Assembly: GCA_902489445.1 (NCBI GenBank)
Contig: CABTZX010000002.1
Span: 35,590 to 99,589, forward strand
DNA: 64,000 nt
Direction: 5' to 3'
DNA from: an uncultured Bacteroidales bacterium
GTDB taxonomy: Bacteria > Bacteroidota > Bacteroidia > Bacteroidales > Porphyromonadaceae
In this document: piece after piece, positions 17,020 through 25,388 of the stretch
How positions within the stretch are numbered: position 1 is the stretch's first letter
How the letters are laid out: each line of letters begins with the position of its first letter
The notes under the pieces: generated by a model
What the model was told of the DNA's origin: nothing
Database searches by the model: none
Seen by the model: only the letters and a program-made list of their open reading frames with translations
Made by a program: the position numbers and the translations under genes

Positions 17020-18159
17020 ATGGATTTTTCACAAACCCCACAGGAGCTTCTTTTCCTTCAAATGATTACTGCTTTTGCAGAAAAGGAAGTGAAGCCCTTA
17101 GCCGCTACCATAGATGAGGAAGAGCGGTTCCCCTTAGAAACCGTCCAAAAGATGGCAAAAATCGGACTTATGGGCATTCCAATTCCCAAAGAGTACGGTG
17201 GTCAGGGTGGAACCAACCAAATCTACTCTATGTGCGTTGAAGAGCTCAGTCGCGTTTGCGCTACTACGGGCATTATTGTTTCCGCACATACTTCGCTATG
17301 CTGCGCTCCAATCTTAGAACATGGTACTGAAGAACAAAAGCAAAAGTATCTTCCTAAATTGGCTTCCGGAGAATGGATCGGTGCCTTTGGGCTAACGGAA
17401 CCTAATGCCGGAACAGACGCTAGTGCACAGCAAACTTTCGCCGTTGATGAAGGTGATCATTGGGTACTTAATGGGAATAAGATCTTTATTACCAATGCTG
17501 AGTATGCTCATGTATACATCATCTTCGCAATGACCGACAAAAGTTTGGGCAACAAAGGTATCTCCGCATTTATTGTAGAGAAGGATATGCCCGGTTTTTC
17601 CATTGGTAAGAAAGAGCTGAAACTTGGTATCCGTGGCTCCGCTACCTGCGAGCTTATTATGGAAAACTGCATCGTTCCCAAGGAAAATCTTTTGGGACGT
17701 GTTGGCGGTGGTTTCAAAATTGCCATGAAAACACTTGACGGAGGACGCGTAGGTGTTGCTTCCCAAGCATTAGGCATCGCTCAAGGAGCTATGGACGAAA
17801 CCATTAAATACACAAAAGAACGCAAACAGTTCCGCAAGTCCATTGCATCATTCCAAAACACGCAGTTCCAGCTGGCAGATCTTTATGCAAAGATTGATTG
17901 TGCACGGCTTTTGGTTCGTAAGGCTGCATGGAAAAAGGATAACCAAATGCCCTATTCCACTGATGCCGCTGAAGCAAAGCTTTTTGCTGCTGAAACAGCT
18001 ATGGAGATGACCGTTAAGGCTGTACAATTCCATGGAGGTTATGGATACACACGCGAATATCCGGTTGAACGGATGATGCGGGATGCCAAGATTACAGAGA
18101 TCTACGAAGGTACCAGCGAAGTACAGCGTATGGTAATAGCTGCTCATATACTTAAATAA
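17020..18159 (+). CDS. bcd: Butyryl-CoA dehydrogenase (acyl-CoA dehydrogenase)
   Basis: FAD flavoprotein of 379 residues that reduces crotonyl-CoA to butyryl-CoA. It has the standard acyl-CoA dehydrogenase layout, with GAFGLTEPNAGTDASA in the middle domain and the catalytic Glu in EIYEGTSEVQ near residue 363. It is followed by etfB (15 bp) and etfA. In strict anaerobes the Bcd-EtfAB complex can bifurcate electrons from NADH to crotonyl-CoA and ferredoxin; that is likely here but not shown by the sequence alone. Confidence 0.95.
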   Translation: MDFSQTPQELLFLQMITAFAEKEVKPLAATIDEEERFPLETVQKMAKIGLMGIPIPKEYGGQGGTNQIYSMCVEELSRVCATTGIIVSAHTSLCCAPILEHGTEEQKQKYLPKLASGEWIGAFGLTEPNAGTDASAQQTFAVDEGDHWVLNGNKIFITNAEYAHVYIIFAMTDKSLGNKGISAFIVEKDMPGFSIGKKELKLGIRGSATCELIMENCIVPKENLLGRVGGGFKIAMKTLDGGRVGVASQALGIAQGAMDETIKYTKERKQFRKSIASFQNTQFQLADLYAKIDCARLLVRKAAWKKDNQMPYSTDAAEAKLFAAETAMEMTVKAVQFHGGYGYTREYPVERMMRDAKITEIYEGTSEVQRMVIAAHILK

Positions 18160-18174
18160 ACGAACACAATCCTT

Positions 18175-18966
18175 ATGATGAAAATAGTAGTCTGCATAAA
18201 GCAGGTACCCGATACCGCTGAAATTAAGCTCGATCCGGTTAAAGGAACGTTGATCCGTGAGGGTGTCCCCAGCATTATGAACCCTGATGACAAGGGAGCT
18301 TTGGAACAAGCCCTTTTGTTTAAGGATCTTTATGGGGCTGAAGTAACGTGCGTTACGATGGGACCTCCTCAGGCAAAGGCAATTATATACGAAGCATTTG
18401 CTATGGGGGTAGATAAAGGCATTTTGGTTACCGACCGTCGTTTCGGTGGTGCCGATACGCTTGCCACCAGCTACACGCTGTCGCAAGCCCTCAAAACACT
18501 TGATTACGATATGATCTTTGCCGGACGTCAGGCAATTGATGGAGATACGGCGCAGGTAGGCCCTCAAATTGCGGAACAACTCGATTTGCCACAAGTAACC
18601 TATGTGGAAGAAGTAAAGTATAAAGAAGGCGACAAATTCCTTACCATAAAAAGAGGGATTGAAGAAGGGCACGAAATCGTTGAAGCCGATCTGCCCTGTA
18701 TGCTCACTTTCCTTGCTTCTGCTTATGAACCTCGCTATATGAACGTGAAGGGCATTATGGAAGCTTATGACAAGGAAATCCTTGTTTGGGATGCCGATAG
18801 TTTCCCGGTTGAACAAGAACGTTTGGGATTGAAAGGATCTCCCACAAGCGTAAAAAAATCCTTTACTAAAGGTGCTAAAGCGATGGGAACGCTCTATGAT
18901 GACGTAACCACCGAGGAAGCTGTTGATATTATAGTAGACAAACTCAAAGAGAAATTCATCCTCTGA
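18175..18966 (+). CDS. etfB: Electron transfer flavoprotein beta subunit
   Basis: Protein of 263 residues, the AMP/FAD-binding small subunit of ETF. It opens with the classic MKIVVCIKQVPDTAEIKLD, so the second ATG at 18178 may be the real start. The Etf signature GVDKGILVTDRRFGGADTLATS and FAGRQAIDGDTAQVGPQIAE follow. It carries electrons to Bcd and is encoded between bcd and etfA. Confidence 0.95.
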   Translation: MMKIVVCIKQVPDTAEIKLDPVKGTLIREGVPSIMNPDDKGALEQALLFKDLYGAEVTCVTMGPPQAKAIIYEAFAMGVDKGILVTDRRFGGADTLATSYTLSQALKTLDYDMIFAGRQAIDGDTAQVGPQIAEQLDLPQVTYVEEVKYKEGDKFLTIKRGIEEGHEIVEADLPCMLTFLASAYEPRYMNVKGIMEAYDKEILVWDADSFPVEQERLGLKGSPTSVKKSFTKGAKAMGTLYDDVTTEEAVDIIVDKLKEKFIL

Positions 18967-18971
18967 TTGCT

Positions 18972-19988
18972 ATGGATAAGGAACAATATAAAGGTATCAT
19001 GGTCTTTGCCGAACAGCGTGGCGGCGTTATTCAAAACGTTGCTTTTGAGCTGCTTGGTAAGGCAACTGAGCTCGCACAATCTATTGGGGAAAAAGTAACT
19101 GCATTGCTTTGTGGTTACCAAGTTTCCTCACTGACGGATGAATTGATAGCCGCCGGTGCCGATAAGGTGCTTGTGGTAGATAACGAACTCCTTAAGGATT
19201 ATCTGACTGAGCCTTATGCACAGGCTGTTAGTCACGTTATTAACACGATAAAACCCGAAATATTCCTTTTGGGAGCTACCACCATTGGACGTGACCTCGG
19301 TCCTCGTCTTTCCGCACGTATGCGTACCGGTTTAACTGCAGACTGTACTTCGCTTGATATTAACGAGGAACGCAATCTTATGATGACACGTCCCGCTTTC
19401 GGTGGAAACCTAATGGCTACCATCGTTTGTAAGGATCATCGTCCTCAAATGTCAACGGTACGTCCCGGCGTGATGCGCCGTAAACAGGCAGATCCGAGTC
19501 GTAAAGGCGAAGTTGAAAATATTAATGTTCCCTTTGATGCTTCTAAAAATCACGTTCGTCTCGTTCGTCGTGAGTTGGAAACACGCAATATGGTCGACAT
19601 TACAGAGGCAAATGTACTCGTTTCCGGTGGACGTGGTGTTGGTACACATGGAGGTTTTGATAAACTTCGTGAGCTTGCCCAAACAATATCAGGGGAAGTG
19701 TCTTCTTCCCGTGCTATGGTAGATGCCGGAGTGATCGGACACGAACGTCAGGTTGGTCAAACGGGTAAAACCGTTCGTCCCGATGTATATTTCGCTATCG
19801 GTATTTCGGGTGCTATACAGCACTTGGCCGGTATGGAGGAATCAAACTTCATTATTGCTATCAATAAGGATAAGTTTGCTCCTATTTTCCAGGTAGCTGA
19901 CCTTGGAGTGGTAGGCGATTTGCACAAAATCGTTCCGCTACTGACCGAACGGCTACGCAGCGAAATGGAAGGAAAATCCTCTAAATAA
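18972..19988 (+). CDS. etfA: Electron transfer flavoprotein alpha subunit
   Basis: Large ETF subunit (338 residues). The C-terminal FAD domain is clear: SSRAMVDAGVIGHERQVGQTG, then AIGISGAIQHLAGM and FAPIFQVADLGVVGD. It begins 5 bp after etfB and is followed by an intrinsic terminator at 20003-20040, which probably ends the bcd-etfBA part of the operon. Confidence 0.95.
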   Translation: MDKEQYKGIMVFAEQRGGVIQNVAFELLGKATELAQSIGEKVTALLCGYQVSSLTDELIAAGADKVLVVDNELLKDYLTEPYAQAVSHVINTIKPEIFLLGATTIGRDLGPRLSARMRTGLTADCTSLDINEERNLMMTRPAFGGNLMATIVCKDHRPQMSTVRPGVMRRKQADPSRKGEVENINVPFDASKNHVRLVRRELETRNMVDITEANVLVSGGRGVGTHGGFDKLRELAQTISGEVSSSRAMVDAGVIGHERQVGQTGKTVRPDVYFAIGISGAIQHLAGMEESNFIIAINKDKFAPIFQVADLGVVGDLHKIVPLLTERLRSEMEGKSSK

Positions 19989-20002
19989 TCGCACTTATGC
20001 GG

Positions 20003-20040
20003 CCCTCTTGCGGTAAAATGCCGCAAGGGGGCTTTTAATT
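20003..20040 (+). terminator. Intrinsic terminator after etfA
   Basis: CCCTCTTGCGG (20003-20013) pairs with CCGCAAGGGGG (20021-20031) around a 7-nt loop, followed by CTTTTAATT. crt starts 28 bp further on, so some read-through is possible. Confidence 0.75.
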
Positions 20041-20067
20041 TATATTCTTCTCTTCATCAAAAGTAGT

Positions 20068-20832
20068 ATGCGTATGATACAATTGGATAAGGATGGGCGA
20101 ATAGCTACCCTTACCATCAATCGCCCTGAAGCCCTGAATGCTCTAAATGGAGCCCTTTTGGACGAAATGGATCAAGTTGTCTCGCAGTTGGAAAAGGACC
20201 CAGAGATCGCTGTTCTGATTATTACCGGTGCAGGACGAAGCTTTGCTGCCGGTGCCGATATTGCAGAGATGGCGAACTATACGCCGGAACAGGCTCTTGC
20301 CTATGCACGCAAGGGTGCCTGCCTTTTCCGTCGTATTGAGTTGCTCCCTCAGGTGGTAATTGCCTCCATAAACGGCTTTTGTTTGGGGGGAGGATGCGAG
20401 CTTGCTATGGCTTGTGACCTTCGCATAGCTTCGGATAAAGCAAAAATGGGACAACCCGAAACAGGACTGGGTATTCCTCCGGGCTTTGGCGGCACACAAA
20501 GGCTCCCGCGTTTGGTTGGAATTGAACGCGCAAAGGAACTCATTTTCACTGCACGTGTAGTGCGGGCTGACGAAGCGCTTGCTATCGGATTGGTTGGATC
20601 TGTGGTTCCTCATGAGGATCTTCCTGCAAAAACTAAGGAACTTGCTGATAGTATTGCAGCTCGTTCCCGCTCGGCACTGCGCTTAGCCAAAATGGCTATC
20701 AACCGCGGGTTGCAGTGCGACATCGATACAGCACTCTCCATCGAAAGTGATGCTTTTGCCATCGCTTTTGCCTCGGCAGAGCAAAAAGAGGGGATGAGTG
20801 CTTTTTTAGAAAAGAGGGAACCCCTCTTTTAA
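20068..20832 (+). CDS. crt: Crotonase / short-chain enoyl-CoA hydratase
   Basis: Crotonase-fold enzyme (254 residues) interconverting 3-hydroxybutyryl-CoA and crotonyl-CoA. The CoA oxyanion-hole motif SFAAGADI, INGFCLGGGCELAMACD with the first catalytic Glu, and GQPETGLGIPPGFGGTQRL with the second are all present. With hbd it lets acetoacetyl-CoA from the CoA-transferase step feed back into crotonyl-CoA. A second ATG at 20074 is an alternative start. Confidence 0.93.
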   Translation: MRMIQLDKDGRIATLTINRPEALNALNGALLDEMDQVVSQLEKDPEIAVLIITGAGRSFAAGADIAEMANYTPEQALAYARKGACLFRRIELLPQVVIASINGFCLGGGCELAMACDLRIASDKAKMGQPETGLGIPPGFGGTQRLPRLVGIERAKELIFTARVVRADEALAIGLVGSVVPHEDLPAKTKELADSIAARSRSALRLAKMAINRGLQCDIDTALSIESDAFAIAFASAEQKEGMSAFLEKREPLF

Positions 20833-20868
20833 AGCAATTATCAAATCAAAATAAAGTGATATAGCATT

Positions 20869-21717
20869 ATGAAAATAGCAATTATCGGAAACGGAACTAT
20901 GGGTCAGGGCTTGGTGCAGTCTATTGCACAGCACGGATTCCAAGTGGTTATGAAGGGACGTAGCAAAGAGTCGCTTGACAAAGCGATGGGACGTCTGAAC
21001 GCATCTTTTGACAAACTAGTCGCAAAAGGAAAGATGGATCGCAGCGCAGCTGATGGCTATCTCGCGAACATAAAGGCTTCTCAGGACTTTGCAGACGTAG
21101 CTGATGCCGATCTTATCATCGAAGCCTTGGCGGAAGATATGGAAATTAAGAAGGAGCAGTTGCGCAAATTGGATGGAATTGCCAAGCCTGATGCCATATT
21201 GGCTACGAATACTTCTTCGCTCAGTATTACTGAATTGGCGGGCGTTACGAAACGTCCCGACAAGGTAATCGGGTTGCACTTCTTCAATCCGGTACCTGTT
21301 ATGAAGCTCGTTGAGGTTATTTCCGGCAGACGTACAGCTCCGGAAGTACAGGACAAAGCGATTGCTTTCTGCAAAGATTTGGGCAAAACTCCCGTAACTG
21401 TGGACGAAGCTCCCGGCTTTGTGGTTAACCGTCTGCTGATTCCTATGATAAACGAAGCCATTGGTGTTTACGCTGAAGGGATCGCTTCCGTAGAAGAAAT
21501 TGATACTGCCATGAAGTTGGGCTCCAACCATCCGATGGGACCCCTCGAATTAGGCGACTTTATCGGACTTGATGTTTGTCTTGCCATTATGGAGGTGCTG
21601 TATACCGAGTTCTCCGACAGCAAGTATCGTCCGCATCCCTTGCTGCGTAAGATGGTGCGCGCCGGTCAGTTGGGACGTAAAACAGGACAAGGCTTTTACG
21701 ATTATACCCGTAAGTAA
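20869..21717 (+). CDS. hbd: 3-hydroxybutyryl-CoA dehydrogenase
   Basis: NAD(P)-dependent enzyme of 282 residues reducing acetoacetyl-CoA to 3-hydroxybutyryl-CoA. The Rossmann fingerprint is GNGTMG near residues 7-12. NTSSLSITELA, the catalytic His in GLHFFNPVPVMKLVE, and DEAPGFVVNRLL are all typical. The last gene of the lysine/butyrate locus, closed by a strong terminator. No thiolase gene accompanies it in this window. Confidence 0.95.
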   Translation: MKIAIIGNGTMGQGLVQSIAQHGFQVVMKGRSKESLDKAMGRLNASFDKLVAKGKMDRSAADGYLANIKASQDFADVADADLIIEALAEDMEIKKEQLRKLDGIAKPDAILATNTSSLSITELAGVTKRPDKVIGLHFFNPVPVMKLVEVISGRRTAPEVQDKAIAFCKDLGKTPVTVDEAPGFVVNRLLIPMINEAIGVYAEGIASVEEIDTAMKLGSNHPMGPLELGDFIGLDVCLAIMEVLYTEFSDSKYRPHPLLRKMVRAGQLGRKTGQGFYDYTRK

Positions 21718-21753
21718 CGCATTTCATAGCGACTTAACAGACCAAAATAGAGT

Positions 21754-21782
21754 GAGGGGAACAAAACGTTCCCCTCTTTTTT
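21754..21782 (+). terminator. Intrinsic terminator after hbd
   Basis: GAGGGGAAC (21754-21762) and GTTCCCCTC (21768-21776) form a perfect 9-bp stem with a 5-nt loop and a T6 tail. Confidence 0.9.
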
Positions 21783-21856
21783 GTCCTCCTGTAAAAAGCT
21801 TCCGAATATCAACACCCTTATCTCCTACTAAAGGGCATTAATGATACTACTAAAAG

Positions 21857-21950
21857 GTATATAAGTTTCGTGCAAAAGGTATATACCTCTCAAGTGAAAG
21901 GTATATAAGTTTCAGACGAAAGGTATATACCTTTTGCGGAAGGTGTACAA
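21857..21950. repeat. 22-bp-pitch GTATATA(A/C) array A2
   Basis: Cores start at 21857, 21879, 21901 and 21923 (22 bp apart), alternating GTATATAA and GTATATAC, each preceded by AAG. A decayed GTGTACAA at 21943 is the fifth unit, 20 bp on. Confidence 0.85.
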
Positions 21951-22242
21951 GAGTATTGAAAGAAGGATCTTATCTCCCTATTCTAAAAGCAAAAACGGAG
22001 CGTACGGAATGGCATCTTCTCCGCGAAAGGAGAGAGAAAAAGCAGTGGGTGTGTTCATATCATACTAATGAAACAAACAAGACTGCATCAATCCGTAAGC
22101 CTTCAATAGTGTGGAAAGATCTCCTTAGGGTTTCTAAAAAGTTAGGGAGGAAGAAAATAATCCAAGCGTAAATGTCAGAATGAAGGAAACTTATTTTTTT
22201 CTTCATTACATGGGGGCAAAATGTGCATTGTAGGCGATTTGT

Positions 22243-22250
22243 TATCTTTG
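22243..22250 (+). promoter_or_regulatory. -7 box before the DUF3256 gene
   Basis: TATCTTTG, about 23 nt before the ATG at 22273, matches TAnnTTTG. No -33 element at a standard distance. Confidence 0.45.
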
Positions 22251-22272
22251 CGTACGATACGAAAGGCAGAAA

Positions 22273-22947
22273 GTGATGGGACAAGTATTGTTATTCAAGC
22301 GTAAAGTGACGGTTCTATGCGGGATACTCTTATCGTTTTGTCCGCTGTTGGGCGGCCAAACGCTTGCAGAATTGGTCCGGAGCGTACCGAAGTGCGACGC
22401 TCCATTTCTGAGCAATCAATCTGTTCAAGATAGTATATTCGTTTCATCTGAAGGAAGTTTGGTGTTGCTTCCGGAGAGTGCTGGCACGGTTCGGATAGAG
22501 AAACGAACCGATGCAGAGCTCCTTTTACGCTACTCGGGTGGTACGTCCGTTCAGTTTGTTCGTCTCAAGCGTGGCGGTACACCGTTACTTTTGGTTATCA
22601 CCTCAGGGGCCGGTAGCGGGAATGTGGCTCTATACGGAGCAAAAGGTCGGCTTGATCGCGAACGCGTTGGCATACCATCTTCTTGGAATTCGCTTCTTGC
22701 TTTACAGAATGCGGTAGGTTCGGAAGAAAAAGATCCATACATATCGCTATTTTGGAATGGAGCGAAAAGACAACTTGAGGGGAGGATCGAGGCAAATGAT
22801 CGCTTCGCTGTAAATACAAATAGCTTAGATACGAACAAATCTGCCATACAAAATGTGGTTTTGCTTCGCTGGAACGGACGCAAATTCAAGTCGGTGAAAC
22901 GCCCCAATGCGATTGGATCGGAGAAACGGACGAACAAATTGTACTGA
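22273..22947 (+). CDS. DUF3256-type exported protein
   Basis: Protein of 224 residues with an N-terminal signal peptide (VTVLCGILLSFCPLLGG, cleavage likely before QTLAEL). The start of the mature part (TLAELVRSVP...LSNQSVQDSI) fits the Bacteroidota family DUF3256 as remembered. Function is unknown; a periplasmic or surface location is inferred. It is the first of three closely spaced genes, followed after 13 bp by a membrane-anchored coiled-coil protein and then by a TolC-type gene. Confidence 0.7.
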   Translation: MMGQVLLFKRKVTVLCGILLSFCPLLGGQTLAELVRSVPKCDAPFLSNQSVQDSIFVSSEGSLVLLPESAGTVRIEKRTDAELLLRYSGGTSVQFVRLKRGGTPLLLVITSGAGSGNVALYGAKGRLDRERVGIPSSWNSLLALQNAVGSEEKDPYISLFWNGAKRQLEGRIEANDRFAVNTNSLDTNKSAIQNVVLLRWNGRKFKSVKRPNAIGSEKRTNKLY

Positions 22948-22960
22948 AAAAGTGAATAAA

Positions 22961-23881
22961 ATGAACAAACAGACGCGTTGGTTGTGGGGACTCGGGGCGA
23001 CAGTGGTGTTGCTCGTAGTGGTGTTTGGGGTCATAATACGGCAACAAAAAGTTCATTACGAACGGCAGCTTACTGAATCCGTGCAGTTGCAAAAAGAACG
23101 CATGCAGGAGGAATTGGAGCAATTGCAAGCAGACTACGGCGTACAAATAGCGAAGATGCATGGCGGAAAGGGCTATGGAGAGCGATCTATAGAAATATCA
23201 AGCGACTCGCTGTTGGCACAACTTTCGCGCGAAAAAGCGCGTGCCGAGTGGCTTGCAAACGAACTTCGGACAACAAAAGTAACTGACAATAAGCGGATTA
23301 GTGCACTCAATGCGGAAATCACATCGCTGCGCAAAGTGCTCCGCAGTTATATTATTCAAACAGATTCCCTTTTACAGCTTAACGCTTCGCTCCAACAAGA
23401 AAATGCGGAAGTACGGAGCCGTTACGCAGCTTCGGAAGAGAAAGCCGACCGCTTATCTGCGGAAAAAGGGGAACTAACAGCTCGAGTAACTCGTGCGGCA
23501 CGCTTGGAAGCATTTCAGATAAGTTACGCTATTTTGGATAAACGAGGCAAAAAGACCCGAAACCTTAACCGAATAAGTACGCTTCGCTTCGATCTTGTTT
23601 TGGCAAAGAATGTTACTGCTGAGCCGGGAGCACGGCGTATCTACTTACGAATACTGAATCCGTACGACCAACCGATGCCTTCTCCGAGCAAAGAACGATT
23701 CTCGTTTGAGAATACTACTTTGGAAGCAAGCGCTTCACGAGAGGTGGAATATGGTGGAGAGGCTCTACCTGTCACTCTGTTTTGGAGCGTTTCCGAAACG
23801 CTTTTACCCGGATCTTATCGTGCGGATTTCTTCTGTGATGGGGCAATAATAGGTCAGATTTCGTTCACTTTAGGCAAATGA
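22961..23881 (+). CDS. Membrane-anchored coiled-coil protein with C-terminal beta domain
   Basis: Protein of 306 residues of unknown function. One N-terminal transmembrane helix (about 7-26, WLWGLGATVVLLVVVFGVII) is followed by a long coiled coil (about 30-170, rich in Gln, Glu and Leu heptads). The last 110 residues look like a beta-sandwich. The start at 22961 is chosen because the membrane helix begins just after it; an upstream frame extension would overlap the previous gene. The ATG of the TolC-type gene overlaps its stop (ATGA), so the two are translationally coupled. Membrane topology suggests a periplasmic partner of the outer-membrane channel, but it lacks the usual HlyD/RND motifs. 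Confidence 0.7.
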   Translation: MNKQTRWLWGLGATVVLLVVVFGVIIRQQKVHYERQLTESVQLQKERMQEELEQLQADYGVQIAKMHGGKGYGERSIEISSDSLLAQLSREKARAEWLANELRTTKVTDNKRISALNAEITSLRKVLRSYIIQTDSLLQLNASLQQENAEVRSRYAASEEKADRLSAEKGELTARVTRAARLEAFQISYAILDKRGKKTRNLNRISTLRFDLVLAKNVTAEPGARRIYLRILNPYDQPMPSPSKERFSFENTTLEASASREVEYGGEALPVTLFWSVSETLLPGSYRADFFCDGAIIGQISFTLGK

Positions 23882-25317
23882 AACAGAGCACAATGAGGGT
23901 GAAGCAGTGGCTGTTATGTAGCATTTTGCTTGCTTGTGGCGCCACGATGTCGGCGCAAAAAAAGTATTCATTAGACGAGTTGCTTGAATACGGCGAGCAA
24001 AACGACCGTAGTGTAGCGCAGGCACAAGCTGAGTACGATGCGGCAAAAGCAGAGCAGATGCTGGCGCGAACCTACTTTTTCCCGCAAATCCAAGCGATGG
24101 CGGGGTGGGGAAGTGTACCTAAGCCAATCGAATTGTTTGACATTAATGCATTTTCGGACGTTCCTATTGATCTGAACCAATATTTACCCGATGGCATTAC
24201 TCTGCCGGATAAAGTTCCGCACACAGTTCATTTGAATTTGAAGCCGCTTATACCCTCGGAGCTACAACGTCTCTCTTCGCTACATTTAAACAGCATTTGG
24301 TTGGCGAACTTCTCACTTGTCCAACCGCTTTTTACGGGTGGCAAGGTGCTGGCATCTAATCAAATGGCCGATTTGGCATTGCGTTTGCGTGAACTTCAGC
24401 TATCACGAAAGCGTGTAGAGGGGCGAGAAACGATTGAAAAAGCTTACTATCGGCTGGTTCAAATCACGGAGCAAACGAAGCTTTTGAAGCAATTTTCCTC
24501 TACTTTGGATAGCCTTTATGCAGATGTGCAGGCGCTTTATCAAGAAGGATACGCAGTAAAAAGTGACCTATTGGAACTACGTTTGGCGCAAAACAAGGCG
24601 TTACGCGCTATTGATGAAGCAGAAACAATGCTACCTCTTGCCGAAGCCCATTTAGCAAAAGTGTGTTCTTTACCGCTGAGCGAACGGATTCTACCAGCGG
24701 ACAATACGGAGTCTTTGGCTCAAAATGCTCCTATACAGAGCCGTCCGGCCGTTGATACGTGTGATTGTGAAGGAACGAACGCTAATACGCGAGGGCAAAT
24801 GCTGGCAATTGCGGAGCAGATAGCGGTTAAGGAGCAGGCGGTAGCCCGAAGTGAAATGATGCCTCAATTGGCCTTCTTTGCCGATTATATGCTTACCAAT
24901 CCTTCCTTTTTTGATGCTTCACATCGAAATACCGGAGGTCGTTTTGCCTACGGAATAACGCTCAAAGTACCGTTAACCGGTATTGCTTCGGGCTATTATA
25001 AGCAATTGGCGGCATCAAAGCGAGCAATGATCCGTACTTTAGAGCGCGAGGATAACGGCGAAATGCTCCGTTTGGAACGCACAAAGGCGCAGACCGATTG
25101 GAAGAATGCGCTGCAAAACTATATTCGTTTTAGCTCAATGCGCAAAGATGCCGCAGAAAATGTACGTCTTTCTCGCGAAGGGTATCGCGAGGGCGTGACT
25201 GATATGGCTAAGTTGCTGCGTGCTCATAGCACCGGTTTGGAAACAGAGCAAGGGTACATTGAGGCGCTTTGTGCGCTCTATACGGCCGATGCAGCCCTAC
25301 GTGCAGCGAATCAATAG
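23878..25317 (+). CDS. TolC-family outer membrane channel protein
   Basis: Outer-membrane efflux protein of 479 residues with a signal peptide (LLCSILLACGATMSA, cleavage before QKKYSLDELL). Two related helical halves, as in TolC, are suggested by YSLDELLEYGEQNDRSVAQA at the start and by MLAIAEQIAVKEQAVARSEMMPQLAFFADY in the second half. It should form a trimeric channel spanning the outer membrane and periplasm. Unusually no membrane-fusion or RND/ABC pump gene is next to it; instead it is coupled to a coiled-coil membrane protein and DUF3256. A terminator follows at 25333. Confidence 0.88.
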   Translation: MKQSTMRVKQWLLCSILLACGATMSAQKKYSLDELLEYGEQNDRSVAQAQAEYDAAKAEQMLARTYFFPQIQAMAGWGSVPKPIELFDINAFSDVPIDLNQYLPDGITLPDKVPHTVHLNLKPLIPSELQRLSSLHLNSIWLANFSLVQPLFTGGKVLASNQMADLALRLRELQLSRKRVEGRETIEKAYYRLVQITEQTKLLKQFSSTLDSLYADVQALYQEGYAVKSDLLELRLAQNKALRAIDEAETMLPLAEAHLAKVCSLPLSERILPADNTESLAQNAPIQSRPAVDTCDCEGTNANTRGQMLAIAEQIAVKEQAVARSEMMPQLAFFADYMLTNPSFFDASHRNTGGRFAYGITLKVPLTGIASGYYKQLAASKRAMIRTLEREDNGEMLRLERTKAQTDWKNALQNYIRFSSMRKDAAENVRLSREGYREGVTDMAKLLRAHSTGLETEQGYIEALCALYTADAALRAANQ

Positions 25318-25332
25318 GCATCAATAGCGCAA

Positions 25333-25367
25333 ATCAAGCCTCGTACGGTTCCGTGCGAGGCTTGATC
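25333..25367 (+). terminator. Terminator between the TolC-type gene and nnrD
   Basis: ATCAAGCCTCG (25333-25343) pairs with CGAGGCTTGAT (25357-25367), with inner ACGG/CCGT extending the stem. CTTTCTG follows. The site lies between convergent genes and may work in both directions. Confidence 0.75.
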
Positions 25368-25388
25368 TTTCTGATAAATAGGGTAGTG

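Larger units (their letters stand above)
21783..22272. other. Intergenic region after the lysine locus
   Basis: This stretch contains the 22-bp-pitch array A2 and the -7 box for the next gene. A 71-codon frame at 21956-22171 is Lys/Arg-rich with no recognisable feature and is not supported as a gene. Confidence 0.5.

Noticed and set aside
21956..22171. 71-codon Lys/Arg-rich frame after array A2
   Set aside because: No conserved motif or promoter; it begins at the edge of the repeat array. Could be real but cannot be supported.
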